Positions 35,101 through 49,661 of a stretch of 64,000 nucleotides of DNA are shown one piece after another (position 1 is the first letter of the stretch; the number at the start of each line of letters is the position of its first letter). The notes below the pieces were generated by a model, which saw only the letters and a list, made by a program, of their open reading frames with translations, made no database searches and was not told the DNA's origin. Made by a program: the position numbers and the translations under genes. The DNA comes from Panagrolaimus kolymaensis (lineage: Eukaryota; Nematoda; Chromadorea; Rhabditida; Panagrolaimidae), in NCBI GenBank assembly GCA_028622995.1, contig JAJQJQ010000041.1, forward strand, positions 2,108,001-2,172,000, in the 5' to 3' direction.

Positions 35101-38100
35101 TTGCTCTGATTAAATGATTTCCTTTTTTGCTGCTTTTGCCAAATTCAAATTCAAATGCAAATTATTTTTGTAGAAACCAAAACTAAAATAAAAACATTTT
35201 TTGAGTCTTTAATATTCATTTTTTTGGTTCTGATATTTTGCTCTGATTAAATGATTTCCTTTTTTGCTGCTTTTGGCAAATGCAAATGCAAATTATTTTT
35301 GTAGAAACCAAAACTAAAATAAAAACATTTTTTGAGTCTTTAATATTCATTTTTTTGGTTCTGATATTTTGCTCTGATTAAATGATTTCCTTTTTTGCTG
35401 CTTTTGCCAAATTCAAATGCAAATTATTTTTGTAGAAACCAAAACTAAAATAAAAACATTTTTTGAGTCTTTAATATTCATTTTTTTGGTTCTGATATTT
35501 TGCTCTGATTAAATGATTTCCTTTTTTGCTGCTTTTGCCAAATTCAAATGCAAATTATTTTTGTAGAAACCAAAACTAAAATAAAAACATTTTTTGAGTC
35601 TTTAATATTCATTTTTTTGGTTCTGATTTTTTGCTTTGATTAAATGATTTCTTTTTTTGCTGCTTTTGGCAAATTCAAATGCAAATGCAATTTATTTTTG
35701 TAGAAACCAAAACTAAAATAAAAACATTTTTTGAGTCTTTAATATTCATTTTTTTGGTTCTGATATTTTGCTCTGATTAAATGATTTCCTTTTTTGCTGC
35801 TTTTGCCAAATTCAAATGCAAATTATTTTTGTAGAAACCAAAACTAAAATAAAAACATTTTTTGAGTCTTTAATATTCATTTTTTTGGTTCTGATTTTTT
35901 GCTTTGATTAAATGATTTCTTTTTTTGCTGCTTTTGCCAAATTCAAATGCAAATTATTTTTGTAGAAACCAAAACTAAAATAAAAACATTTTTTGAGTCT
36001 TTAATATTCATTTTTTTGGTTCTGATTTTTTGCTTTGATTAAATGATTTCTTTTTTTGCTGCTTTTGCCAAATTCAAATGCAAATTATTTTTGTAGAAAC
36101 CAAAACTAAAATAAAAACATTTTTTGAGTCTTTAATATTCATTTTTTTGGTTCTGATATTTTGCTCTGATTAAATGATTTCCTTTTTTGCTGCTTTTGCC
36201 AAATTCAAATGCAAATTATTTTTGTAGAAACCAAAACTAAAATAAAAACATTTTTTGAGTCTTTAATATTCATTTTTTTGGTTCTGATTTTTTGCTTTGA
36301 TTAAATGATTTCTTTTTTTGCTGCTTTTGGCAAATTCAAATGCAAATGCAATTTATTTTTGTAGAAACCAAAACTAAAATAAAAACATTTTTTGAGTCTT
36401 TAATATTCATTTTTTTGGTTCTGATATTTTGCTCTGATTAAATGATTTCCTTTTTTGCTGCTTTTGCCAAATTCAAATGCAAATTATTTTTGTAGAAACC
36501 AAAACTAAAATAAAAACATTTTTTGAGTCTTTAATATTCATTTTTTTGGTTCTGATATTTTGCTCAGATTAAATGATTTCCTTTTTTGCTGCTTTTGCCA
36601 AATTCAAATGCAAATTATTTTTGTAGAAACCAAAACTAAAATAAAAACATTTTTTGAGTCTTTAATATTCATTTTTTTGGTTCTGATATTTTGCTCTGAT
36701 TAAATGATTTCCTTTTTTGCTGCTTTTGGCAAATGCAAATGCAAATTATTTTTGTAGAAACCAAAACTAAAATAAAAACATTTTTTGAGTCTTTAATATT
36801 CATTTTTTTGGTTCTGATATTTTGCTCTGATTAAATGATTTCCTTTTTTGCTGCTTTTGCCAAATTCAAATGCAAATTATTTTTGTAGAAACCAAAACTA
36901 AAATAAAAACATTTTTTGAGTCTTTAATATTCATTTTTTTGGTTCTGATATTTTGCTCTGATTAAATGATTTCCTTTTTTGCTGCTTTTGCCAAATTCAA
37001 ATGCAAATTATTTTTGTAGAAACCAAAACTAAAATAAAAACATTTTTTGAGTCTTTAATATTCATTTTTTTGGTTCTGATTTTTTGCTTTGATTAAATGA
37101 TTTCTTTTTTTGCTGCTTTTGGCAAATTCAAATGCAAATGCAATTTATTTTTGTAGAAACCAAAACTAAAATAAAAACATTTTTTGAGTCTTTAATATTC
37201 ATTTTTTTGGTTCTGATATTTTGCTCTGATTAAATGATTTCCTTTTTTGCTGCTTTTGCCAAATTCAAATGCAAATTATTTTTGTAGAAACCAAAACTAA
37301 AATAAAAACATTTTTTGAGTCTTTAATATTCATTTTTTTGGTTCTGATATTTTGCTCTGATTAAATGATTTCCTTTTTTGCTGCTTTTGCCAAATTCAAA
37401 TGCAAATTATTTTTGTAGAAACCAAAACTAAAATAAAAACATTTTTTGAGTCTTTAATATTCATTTTTTTGGTTCTGATATTTTGCTCTGATTAAATGAT
37501 TTCCTTTTTTGCTGCTTTTGGCAAATGCAAATGCAAATTATTTTTGTAGAAACCAAAACTAAAATAAAAACATTTTTTGAGTCTTTAATATTCATTTTTT
37601 TGGTTCTGATATTTTGCTCTGATTAAATGATTTCCTTTTTTGCTGCTTTTGCCAAATTCAAATGCAAATTATTTTTGTAGAAACCAAAACTAAAATAAAA
37701 ACATTTTTTGAGTCTTTAATATTCATTTTTTTGGTTCTGATATTTTGCTCTGATTAAATGATTTCCTTTTTTGCTGCTTTTGCCAAATTCAAATGCAAAT
37801 TATTTTTGTAGAAACCAAAACTAAAATAAAAACATTTTTTGAGTCTTTAATATTCATTTTTTTGGTTCTGATATTTTGCTCTGATTAAATGATTTCCTTT
37901 TTTGCTGCTTTTGGCAAATGCAAATGCAATTTATTTTTGTAGAAACCAAAACTAAAATAAAAACATTTTTTGAGTCTTTAATATTCATTTTTTTGGTTCT
38001 GATATTTTGCTCTGATTAAATGATTTCCTTTTTTGCTGCTTTTGGCAAATTCAAATGCAAATGCAATTTATTTTTGTAGAAACCAAAACTAAAACAAAAA

Positions 38101-41100
38101 CATTTTTTGAGTCTTTAATATTCATTTTTTTGGTTCTGATATTTTGCTCTGATTAAATGATTTCCTTTTTTGCTGCTTTTGGCAAATTCAAATGCAAATT
38201 ATTTTTGTAGAAACCAAAACTAAAATAAAAACATTTTTTGAGTCTTTAATATTCATTTTTTTGGTTCTGATATTTTGCTCTGATTAAATGATTTCCTTTT
38301 TTGCTGCTTTTGGCAAATTCAAATGCAAATTATTTTTGTAGAAACCAAAACTAAAATAAAAACATTTTTTGAGTCTTTAATATTCATTTTTTTGGTTCTG
38401 ATATTTTGCTCTGATTAAATGATTTCCTTTTTTGCTGCTTTTGGCAAATGCAAATGCAAATTATTTTTGTAGAAACCAAAACTAAAATAAAAACATTTTT
38501 TGAGTCTTTAATATTCATTTTTTTGGTTCTGATATTTTGCTCTGATTAAATGATTTCCTTTTTTGCTGCTTTTGGCAAATGCAAATGCAATTTATTTTTG
38601 TAGAAACCAAAACTAAAATAAAAACATTTTTTGAGTCTTTAATATTCATTTTTTTGGTTCTGATATTTTGCTCTGATTAAATGATTTCCTTTTTTGCTGC
38701 TTTTGCCAAATTCAAATGCAAATTATTTTTGTAGAAACCAAAACTAAAATAAAAACATTTTTTGAGTCTTTAATATTCATTTTTTTGGTTCTGATTTTTT
38801 GCTTTGATTAAATGATTTCTTTTTTTGCTGCTTTTGGCAAATTCAAATGCAAATGCAATTTATTTTTGTAGAAACCAAAACTAAAATAAAAACATTTTTT
38901 GAGTCTTTAATATTCATTTTTTTGGTTCTGATATTTTGCTCTGATTAAATGATTTCCTTTTTTGCTGCTTTTGCCAAATTCAAATGCAAATTATTTTTGT
39001 AGAAACCAAAACTAAAATAAAAACATTTTTTGAGTCTTTAATATTCATTTTTTTGGTTCTGATTTTTTGCTTTGATTAAATGATTTCTTTTTTTGCTGCT
39101 TTTGGCAAATTCAAATTCAAATGCAAATTATTTTTGTAGAAACCAAAACTAAAATAAAAACATTTTTTGAGTCTTTAATATTCATTTTTTTGGTTCTGAT
39201 ATTTTGCTCTGATTAAATGATTTCCTTTTTTGCTGCTTTTGCCAAATTCAAATGCAAATTATTTTTGTAGAAACCAAAACTAAAATAAAAACATTTTTTG
39301 AGTCTTTAATATTCATTTTTTTGGTTCTGATATTTTGCTCTGATTAAATGATTTCCTTTTTTGCTGCTTTTGGCAAATGCAAATGCAAATTATTTTTGTA
39401 GAAACCAAAACTAAAATAAAAACATTTTTTGAGTCTTTAATATTCATTTTTTTGGTTCTGATATTTTGCTCTGATTAAATGATTTCCTTTTTTGCTGCTT
39501 TTGGCAAATTCAAATGCAAATTATTTTTGTAGAAACCAAAACTAAAATAAAAACATTTTTTGAGTCTTTAATATTCATTTTTTTGGTTCTGATATTTTGC
39601 TCTGATTAAATGATTTCCTTTTTTGCTGCTTTTGGCAAATGCAAATGCAAATTATTTTTGTAGAAACCAAAACTAAAATAAAAACATTTTTTGAGTCTTT
39701 AATATTCATTTTTTTGGTTCTGATATTTTGCTCTGATTAAATGATTTCCTTTTTTGCTGCTTTTGGCAAATGCAAATGCAATTTATTTTTGTAGAAACCA
39801 AAACTAAAATAAAAACATTTTTTGAGTCTTTAATATTCATTTTTTTGGTTCTGATATTTTGCTCTGATTAAATAATTTCCTTTTTTGCTGCTTTTGCCAA
39901 ATTCAAATGCAAATTATTTTTGTAGAAACCAAAACTAAAATAAAAACATTTTTTGAGTCTTTAATATTCATTTTTTTGGTTCTGATTTTTTGCTTTGATT
40001 AAATGATTTCTTTTTTTGCTGCTTTTGGCAAATTCAAATGCAAATGCAATTTATTTTTGTAGAAACCAAAACTAAAATAAAAACATTTTTTGAGTCTTTA
40101 ATATTCATTTTTTTGGTTCTGATATTTTGCTCTGATTAAATGATTTCCTTTTTTGCTGCTTTTGCCAAATTCAAATGCAAATTATTTTTGTAGAAACCAA
40201 AACTAAAATAAAAACATTTTTTGAGTCTTTAATATTCATTTTTTTGGTTCTGATATTTTGCTCTGATTAAATGATTTCCTTTTTTGCTGCTTTTGGCAAA
40301 TGCAAATGCAAATTATTTTTGTAGAAACCAAAACTAAAATAAAAACATTTTTTGAGTCTTTAATATTCATTTTTTTGGTTCTGATATTTTGCTCTGATTA
40401 AATGATTTCCTTTTTTGCTGCTTTTGCCAAATTCAAATGCAAATTATTTTTGTAGAAACCAAAACTAAAATAAAAACATTTTTTGAGTCTTTAATATTCA
40501 TTTTTTTGGTTCTGATATTTTGCTCTGATTAAATGATTTCCTTTTTTGCTGCTTTTGCCAAATTCAAATGCAAATTATTTTTGTAGAAACCAAAACTAAA
40601 ATAAAAACATTTTTTGAGTCTTTAATATTCATTTTTTTGGTTCTGATTTTTTGCTTTGATTAAATGATTTCTTTTTTTGCTGCTTTTGGCAAATTCAAAT
40701 GCAAATGCAATTTATTTTTGTAGAAACCAAAACTAAAATAAAAACATTTTTTGAGTCTTTAATATTCATTTTTTTGGTTCTGATATTTTGCTCTGATTAA
40801 ATGATTTCCTTTTTTGCTGCTTTTGCCAAATTCAAATGCAAATTATTTTTGTAGAAACCAAAACTAAAATAAAAACATTTTTTGAGTCTTTAATATTCAT
40901 TTTTTTGGTTCTGATATTTTGCTCTGATTAAATGATTTCCTTTTTTGCTGCTTTTGCCAAATTCAAATGCAAATTATTTTTGTAGAAACCAAAACTAAAA
41001 TAAAAACATTTTTTGAGTCTTTAATATTCATTTTTTTGGTTCTGATTTTTTGCTTTGATTAAATGATTTCTTTTTTTGCTGCTTTTGGCAAATTCAAATT

Positions 41101-43706
41101 CAAATGCAAATTATTTTTGTAGAAACCAAAACTAAAATAAAAACATTTTTTGAGTCTTTAATATTCATTTTTTTGGTTCTGATATTTTGCTCTGATTAAA
41201 TGATTTCCTTTTTTGCTGCTTTTGCCAAATTCAAATGCAAATTATTTTTGTAGAAACCAAAACTAAAATAAAAACATTTTTTGAGTCTTTAATATTCATT
41301 TTTTTGGTTCTGATATTTTGCTCTGATTAAATGATTTCCTTTTTTGCTGCTTTTGGCAAATGCAAATGCAAATTATTTTTGTAGAAACCAAAACTAAAAT
41401 AAAAACATTTTTTGAGTCTTTAATATTCATTTTTTTGGTTCTGATATTTTGCTCTGATTAAATGATTTCCTTTTTTGCTGCTTTTGCCAAATTCAAATGC
41501 AAATTATTTTTGTAGAAACCAAAACTAAAATAAAAACATTTTTTGAGTCTTTAATATTCATTTTTTTGGTTCTGATATTTTGCTCTGATTAAATGATTTC
41601 CTTTTTTGCTGCTTTTGCCAAATTCAAATGCAAATTATTTTTGTAGAAACCAAAACTAAAATAAAAACATTTTTTGAGTCTTTAATATTCATTTTTTTGG
41701 TTCTGATTTTTTGCTTTGATTAAATGATTTCTTTTTTTGCTGCTTTTGGCAAATTCAAATGCAAATGCAATTTATTTTTGTAGAAACCAAAACTAAAATA
41801 AAAACATTTTTTGAGTCTTTAATATTCATTTTTTTGGTTCTGATATTTTGCTCTGATTAAATGATTTCCTTTTTTGCTGCTTTTGCCAAATTCAAATGCA
41901 AATTATTTTTGTAGAAACCAAAACTAAAATAAAAACATTTTTTGAGTCTTTAATATTCATTTTTTTGGTTCTGATTTTTTGCTTTGATTAAATGATTTCT
42001 TTTTTTGCTGCTTTTGGCAAATTCAAATTCAAATGCAAATTATTTTTGTAGAAACCAAAACTAAAATAAAAACATTTTTTGAGTCTTTAATATTCATTTT
42101 TTTGGTTCTGATATTTTGCTCTGATTAAATGATTTCCTTTTTTGCTGCTTTTGCCAAATTCAAATTCAAATGCAAATTATTTTTGTAGAAACCAAAACTA
42201 AAATAAAAACATTTTTTGAGTCTTTAATATTCATTTTTTTGGTTCTGATATTTTGCTCTGATTAAATGATTTCCTTTTTTGCTGCTTTTGGCAAATGCAA
42301 ATGCAAATTATTTTTGTAGAAACCAAAACTAAAATAAAAACATTTTTTGAGTCTTTAATATTCATTTTTTTGGTTCTGATATTTTGCTCTGATTAAATGA
42401 TTTCCTTTTTTGCTGCTTTTGCCAAATTCAAATGCAAATTATTTTTGTAGAAACCAAAACTAAAATAAAAACATTTTTTGAGTCTTTAATATTCATTTTT
42501 TTGGTTCTGATATTTTGCTCTGATTAAATGATTTCCTTTTTTGCTGCTTTTGCCAAATTCAAATGCAAATTATTTTTGTAGAAACCAAAACTAAAATAAA
42601 AACATTTTTTGAGTCTTTAATATTCATTTTTTTGGTTCTGATTTTTTGCTTTGATTAAATGATTTCTTTTTTTGCTGCTTTTGGCAAATTCAAATGCAAA
42701 TGCAATTTATTTTTGTAGAAACCAAAACTAAAATAAAAACATTTTTTGAGTCTTTAATATTCATTTTTTTGGTTCTGATATTTTGCTCTGATTAAATGAT
42801 TTCCTTTTTTGCTGCTTTTGCCAAATTCAAATGCAAATTATTTTTGTAGAAACCAAAACTAAAATAAAAACATTTTTTGAGTCTTTAATATTCATTTTTT
42901 TGGTTCTGATTTTTTGCTTTGATTAAATGATTTCTTTTTTTGCTGCTTTTGGCAAATTCAAATTCAAATGCAAATTATTTTTGTAGAAACCAAAACTAAA
43001 ATAAAAACATTTTTTGAGTCTTTAATATTCATTTTTTTGGTTCTGATATTTTGCTCTGATTAAATGATTTCCTTTTTTGCTGCTTTTGGCAAATGCAAAT
43101 GCAAATTATTTTTGTAGAAACCAAAACTAAAATAAAAACATTTTTTGAGTCTTTAATATTCATTTTTTTGGTTCTGATATTTTGCTCTGATTAAATGATT
43201 TCCTTTTTTGCTGCTTTTGCCAAATTCAAATGCAAATTATTTTTGTAGAAACCAAAACTAAAATAAAAACATTTTTTGAGTCTTTAATATTCATTTTTTT
43301 GGTTCTGATATTTTGCTCTGATTAAATGATTTCCTTTTTTGCTGCTTTTGCCAAATTCAAATGCAAATTATTTTTGTAGAAACCAAAACTAAAATAAAAA
43401 CATTTTTTGAGTCTTTAATATTCATTTTTTTGGTTCTGATATTTTGCTCTGATTAAATGATTTCCTTTTTTGCTGCTTTTGGCAAATGCAAATGCAATTT
43501 ATTTTTGTAGAAACCAAAACTAAAATAAAAACATTTTTTGAGTCTTTAATATTCATTTTTTTGGTTCTGATATTTTGCTCTGATTAAATGATTTCCTTTT
43601 TTGCTGCTTTTGGCAAATTCAAATGCAAATGCAATTTATTTTTGTAGAAACCAAAACTAAAATAAAAACATTTTTTGAGTCTTTAATATTCATTTTTTTG
43701 GTTCTG
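32171..43706. repeat. Satellite domain with 7-mer higher-order repeat (929-935 bp)
   Basis: Copies of the variant GATTTTTTGCTTTG / TTTCTTTTTTTGC ('B') start at 32171, 32439, 33100, 33761, 34029, 34690, 34958, 35625, 35893 and so on. Spacing alternates 268 and 661 bp, so the order B1-A-B2-A-A-A-A recurs every 929 bp (935 bp with one more hexamer). B1 is followed by AAATTCAAATGCAAATGC, B2 by AAATTCAAATTCAAATGC. The same order returns at 41044-42908. Intervening stretches (36-38.8 kb) have lost or rearranged B copies, and a 5-mer form (661 bp) stands at 33100-33761. Confidence 0.8.
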
Positions 43707-45349
43707 ATTTTTTGCTTTGATTAAATGATTTCTTTTTTTGCTGCTTTTGGCAAATTCAAATTCAAATGCAAATTATTTTTGTAGAAACCAAAACTAAAAT
43801 AAAAACATTTTTTGAGTCTTTAATATTCATTTTTTTGGTTCTGATATTTTGCTCTGATTAAATGATTTCCTTTTTTGCTGCTTTTGGCAAATGCAAATGC
43901 AAATTATTTTTGTAGAAACCAAAACTAAAATAAAAACATTTTTTGAGTCTTTAATATTCATTTTTTTGGTTCTGATATTTTGCTCTGATTAAATGATTTC
44001 CTTTTTTGCTGCTTTTGGCAAATTCAAATGCAAATTATTTTTGTAGAAACCAAAACTAAAATAAAAACATTTTTTGAGTCTTTAATATTCATTTTTTTGG
44101 TTCTGATATTTTGCTCTGATTAAATGATTTCCTTTTTTGCTGCTTTTGGCAAATGCAAATGCAAATTATTTTTGTAGAAACCAAAACTAAAATAAAAACA
44201 TTTTTTGAGTCTTTAATATTCATTTTTTTGGTTCTGATATTTTGCTCTGATTAAATGATTTCCTTTTTTGCTGCTTTTGGCAAATGCAAATGCAATTTAT
44301 TTTTGTAGAAACCAAAACTAAAATAAAAACATTTTTTGAGTCTTTAATATTCATTTTTTTGGTTCTGATATTTTGCTCTGATTAAATGATTTCCTTTTTT
44401 GCTGCTTTTGGCAAATGCAAATGCAATTTATTTTTGTAGAAACCAAAACTAAAATAAAAACATTTTTTGAGTCTTTAATATTCATATTTTTGGTTCTGAT
44501 TTTTTGCTTTGATTAAATGATTTCTTTTTTTGCTGCTTTTGGCAAATTCAAATTCAAATGCAAATTATTTTTGTAGAAACCAAAACTAAAATAAAAACAT
44601 TTTTTGAGTCTTTAATATTCATTTTTTTGGTTCTGATATTTTGCTCTGATTAAATGATTTCCTTTTTTGCTGCTTTTGGCAAATGCAAATGCAAATTATT
44701 TTTGTAGAAACCAAAACTAAAATAAAAACATTTTTTGAGTCTTTAATATTCATTTTTTTGGTTCTGATATTTTGCTCTGATTAAATGATTTCCTTTTTTG
44801 CTGCTTTTGGCAAATTCAAATGCAAATTATTTTTGTAGAAACCAAAACTAAAATAAAAACATTTTTTGAGTCTTTAATATTCATTTTTTTGGTTCTGATA
44901 TTTTGCTCTGATTAAATTATTTCCTTTTTTGCTGCTTTTGCCAAATTCAAATGCAAATTATTTTTGTAGAAACCAAAACTAAAATAAAAACATTTTTTGA
45001 GTCTTTATTATTCATTTTTTTGGCTCTGATATTTTGCTCTGATTAAATGATTTCCTTTTTTGCTGCTTTTGGCAAATTCAAATGCAAATTATTTTTGTAG
45101 AAACCAAAACTAAAATAAAAACATTTTTTGAGTCTTTAATATTCATTTTTTTGGCTCTGATATTTTGCTCTGATTAAATGATTTCCTTTTTTGCTGCTTT
45201 TGGCAAATTCAAATTCAAATGCAAATTATTTTTGTAGAAACCAAAACTAAAATAAAAACATTTTTTGAGTCTTTAATATTCATTTTTTTGGCTCTGATAT
45301 TTTGCTCTGATTAAATGATTTCCTTTTTTGCTGCTTTTGGCAAATTCAA

Positions 45350-48300
45350 ATGCAAATTATTTTTGTAGAAACCAAAACTAAAATAAAAACATTTTTTGAG
45401 TCTTTAATATTCATTTTTTTGGTTCTGATATTTTGCTCTGATTAAATGATTTCCTTTTTTGCTGCTTTTGGCAAATTCAAATGCAAATTATTTTTGTAGA
45501 AACCAAAACTAAAATAAAAACATTTTTTGAGTCTTTAATATTCATTTTTTTGGTTCTGATATTTTGCTCTGATTAAATGATTTCCTTTTTTGCTGCTTTT
45601 GGCAAATGCAAATGCAAATTATTTTTGTAGAAACCAAAACTAAAATAAAAACATTTTTTGAGTCTTTAATATTCATTTTTTTGGTTCTGATATTTTGCTC
45701 TGATTAAATGATTTCCTTTTTTGCTGCTTTTGGCAAATGCAAATGCAATTTATTTTTGTAGAAACCAAAACTAAAATAAAAACATTTTTTGAGTCTTTAA
45801 TATTCATTTTTTTGGTTCTGATATTTTGCTCTGATTAAATGATTTCCTTTTTTGCTGCTTTTGGCAAATTCAAATGCAAATGCAATTTATTTTTGTAGAA
45901 ACCAAAACTAAAATAAAAACATTTTTTGAGTCTTTAATATTCATTTTTTTGGTTCTGATATTTTGCTCTGATTAAATGATTTCCTTTTTTGCTGCTTTTG
46001 GCAAATGCAAATGCAATTTATTTTTGTAGAAACCAATACTAAAATAAAAACATTTTTTGAGTCTTTAATATTCATTTTTTTGGTTCTGATATTTTGCTCT
46101 GATTAAATGATTTCCTTTTTTGCTGCTTTTGGCAAATTCAAATGCAAATTATTTTTGTAGAAACCAAAACTAAAATAAAAACATTTTTTGAGTCTTTAAT
46201 ATTCATTTTTTTGGTTCTGATATTTTGCTCTGATTAAATGATTTCCTTTTTTGCTGCTTTTGGCAAATTCAAATGCAATTTATTTTTGTGGAAACCAAAA
46301 CTAAAATAAAAACATTTTTTGAGTCTTTAATATTCATTTTTTTGGTTCTGATATTTTGCTCTGATTAAATGATTTCCTTTTTTGCTGCTTTTGGCAAATT
46401 CAAATGCAAATTATTTTTGTAGAAACCAAAACTAAAATAAAAACATTTTTTGAGTCTTTAATATTCATTTTTTTGGTTCTGATATTTTGCTCTGATTAAA
46501 TGATTTCCTTTTTTGCTGCTTTTGGCAAATTCAAATGCAAATTATTTTTGTAGAAACCAAAACTAAAATAAAAACATTTTTTGAGTCTTTAATATTCATT
46601 TTTTTGGTTCTGATATTTTGCTCTGATTAAATGATTTCCTTTTTTGCTGCTTTTGGCAAATTCAAATGCAAATTATTTTTGTAGAAACCAAAACTAAAAT
46701 AAAAACATTTTTTGAGTCTTTAATATTCATTTTTTTGGTTCTGATATTTTGCTCTGATTAAATGATTTCCTTTTTTGCTGCTTTTGGCAAATTCAAATGC
46801 AAATTATTTTTGTAGAAACCAAAACTAAAATAAAAACATTTTTTGAGTCTTTAATATTCATTTTTTTGGTTCTGATATTTTGCTCTGATTAAATGATTTC
46901 CTTTTTTGCTGCTTTTGGCAAATTCAAATGCAAATTATTTTTGTAGAAACCAAAACTAAAATAAAAACATTTTTTGAGTCTTTAATATTCATTTTTTTGG
47001 TTCTGATATTTTGCTCTGATTAAATGATTTCCTTTTTTGCTGCTTTTGGCAAATTCAAATGCAAATTATTTTTGTAGAAACCAAAACTAAAATAAAAACA
47101 TTTTTTGAGTCTTTAATATTCATTTTTTTGGTTCTGATATTTTGCTTTGATTAAATGATTTCTTTTTTTGCTGCTTTTGGCAAATTCAAATGCAAATGCA
47201 ATTTATTTTTGTAGAAACCAAAACTAAAATAAAAACATTTTTTGAGTCTTTAATATTCATTTTTTTGGTTCTGATATTTTGCTCTGATTAAATGATTTCC
47301 TTTTTTGCTGCTTTTGCCAAATTCAAATGCAAATTATTTTTGTAGAAACCAAAACTAAAATAAAAACATTTTTTGAGTCTTTAATATTCATTTTTTTGGT
47401 TCTGATTTTTTGCTTTGATTAAATGATTTCTTTTTTTGCTGCTTTTGGCAAATTCAAATTCAAATGCAAATTATTTTTGTAGAAACCAAAACTAAAATAA
47501 AAACATTTTTTGAGTCTTTAATATTCATTTTTTTGGTTCTGATATTTTGCTCTGATTAAATGATTTCCTTTTTTGCTGCTTTTGGCAAATGCAAATGCAA
47601 ATTATTTTTGTAGAAACCAAAACTAAAATAAAAACATTTTTTGAGTCTTTAATATTCATTTTTTTGGTTCTGATATTTTGCTCTGATTAAATGATTTCCT
47701 TTTTTGCTGCTTTTGGCAAATGCAAATGCAAATTATTTTTGTAGAAACCAAAACTAAAATAAAAACATTTTTTGAGTCTTTAATATTCATTTTTTTGGTT
47801 CTGATATTTTGCTCTGATTAAATGATTTCCTTTTTTGCTGCTTTTGGCAAATGCAAATGCAATTTATTTTTGTAGAAACCAAAACTAAAATAAAAACATT
47901 TTTTGAGTCTTTAATATTCATTTTTTTGGTTCTGATATTTTGCTCTGATTAAATGATTTCCTTTTTTGCTGCTTTTGGCAAATTCAAATGCAAATGCAAT
48001 TTATTTTTGTAGAAACCAAAACTAAAATAAAAACATTTTTTGAGTCTTTAATATTCATTTTTTTGGTTCTGATATTTTGCTCTGATTAAATGATTTCCTT
48101 TTTTGCTGCTTTTGGCAAATGCAAATGCAATTTATTTTTGTAGAAACCAATACTAAAATAAAAACATTTTTTGAGTCTTTAATATTCATTTTTTTGGTTC
48201 TGATATTTTGCTCTGATTAAATGATTTCCTTTTTTGCTGCTTTTGGCAAATTCAAATGCAAATGCAATTTATTTTTGTAGAAACCAAAACTAAAATAAAA

Positions 48301-49635
48301 ACATTTTTTGAGTCTTTAATATTCATTTTTTTGGTTCTGATTTTTTGCTTTGATTAAATGATTTCTTTTTTTGCTGCTTTTGGCAAATTCAAATTCAAAT
48401 GCAAATTATTTTTGTAGAAACCAAAACTAAAATAAAAACATTTTTTGAGTCTTTAATATTCATTTTTTTGGTTCTGATATTTTGCTCTGATTAAATGATT
48501 TCCTTTTTTGCTGCTTTTGGCAAATGCAAATGCAAATTATTTTTGTAGAAACCAAAACTAAAATAAAAACATTTTTTGAGTCTTTAATATTCATTTTTTT
48601 GGTTCTGATATTTTGCTCTGATTAAATGATTTCCTTTTTTGCTGCTTTTGGCAAATTCAAATGCAAATTATTTTTGTAGAAACCAAAACTAAAATAAAAA
48701 CATTTTTTGAGTCTTTAATATTCATTTTTTTGGTTCTGATATTTTGCTCTGATTAAATGATTTCCTTTTTTGCTGCTTTTGGCAAATGCAAATGCAAATT
48801 ATTTTTGTAGAAACCAAAACTAAAATAAAAACATTTTTTGAGTCTTTAATATTCATTTTTTTGGTTCTGATATTTTGCTCTGATTAAATGATTTCCTTTT
48901 TTGCTGCTTTTGGCAAATGCAAATGCAATTTATTTTTGTAGAAACCAAAACTAAAATAAAAACATTTTTTGAGTCTTTAATATTCATTTTTTTGGTTCTG
49001 AGGTTTTGCTCTGATTAAATGATTTCCTTTTTTGCTGCTTTTGGCAAATTCAAATGCAAATGCAATTTATTTTTGTAGAAACCAAAACTAAAATAAAAAC
49101 ATTTTTTGAGTCTTTAATATTCATTTTTTTGGTTCTGATATTTTGCTCTGATTAAATGATTTCCTTTTTTGCTGCTTTTGGCAAATGCAAATGCAATTTA
49201 TTTTTGTAGAAACCAATACTAAAATAAAAACATTTTTTGAGTCTTTAATATTCATTTTTTTGGTTCTGATATTTTGCTCTGATTAAATGATTTCCTTTTT
49301 TGCTGCTTTTGGCAAATTCAAATGCAAATTATTTTTGTAGAAACCAAAACTAAAATAAAAACATTTTTTGAGTCTTTAATATTCATTTTTTTGGTTCTGA
49401 TATTTTGCTCTGATTAAATGATTTCCTTTTTTGCTGCTTTTGGCAAATTCAAATGCAATTTATTTTTGTGGAAACCAAAACTAAAATAAAAACATTTTTT
49501 GAGTCTTTAATATTCATTTTTTTGGTTCTGATATTTTGCTCTGATTAAATGATTTCCTTTTTTGCTGCTTTTGGCAAATTCAAATGCAAATTATTTTTGT
49601 AGAAACCAAAACTAAAATAAAAACATTTTTTGAGT
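45350..49635. repeat. Segmental duplication inside the array, offset 3,180 bp
   Basis: About 1.1 kb at 45350-46455 recurs at 48530-49635. Both copies share the rare variants AACCAATACT (46031, 49211) and TTTTTGTGGAAACC (about 46285, 49465) at identical spacing. The only difference I saw is TGATATTTTG changed to TGAGGTTTTG at about 49000. Confidence 0.7.
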
Positions 49636-49661
49636 CTTTAAAAACATTTTTTGAGTCTTTA
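49621..49661. repeat. Monomer with internal 21-bp tandem duplication
   Basis: AAAACATTTTTTGAGTCTTT plus A is present twice in succession, making one 152-bp monomer. It sits just at the right end of the 3,180-bp-offset duplication. Confidence 0.8.
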
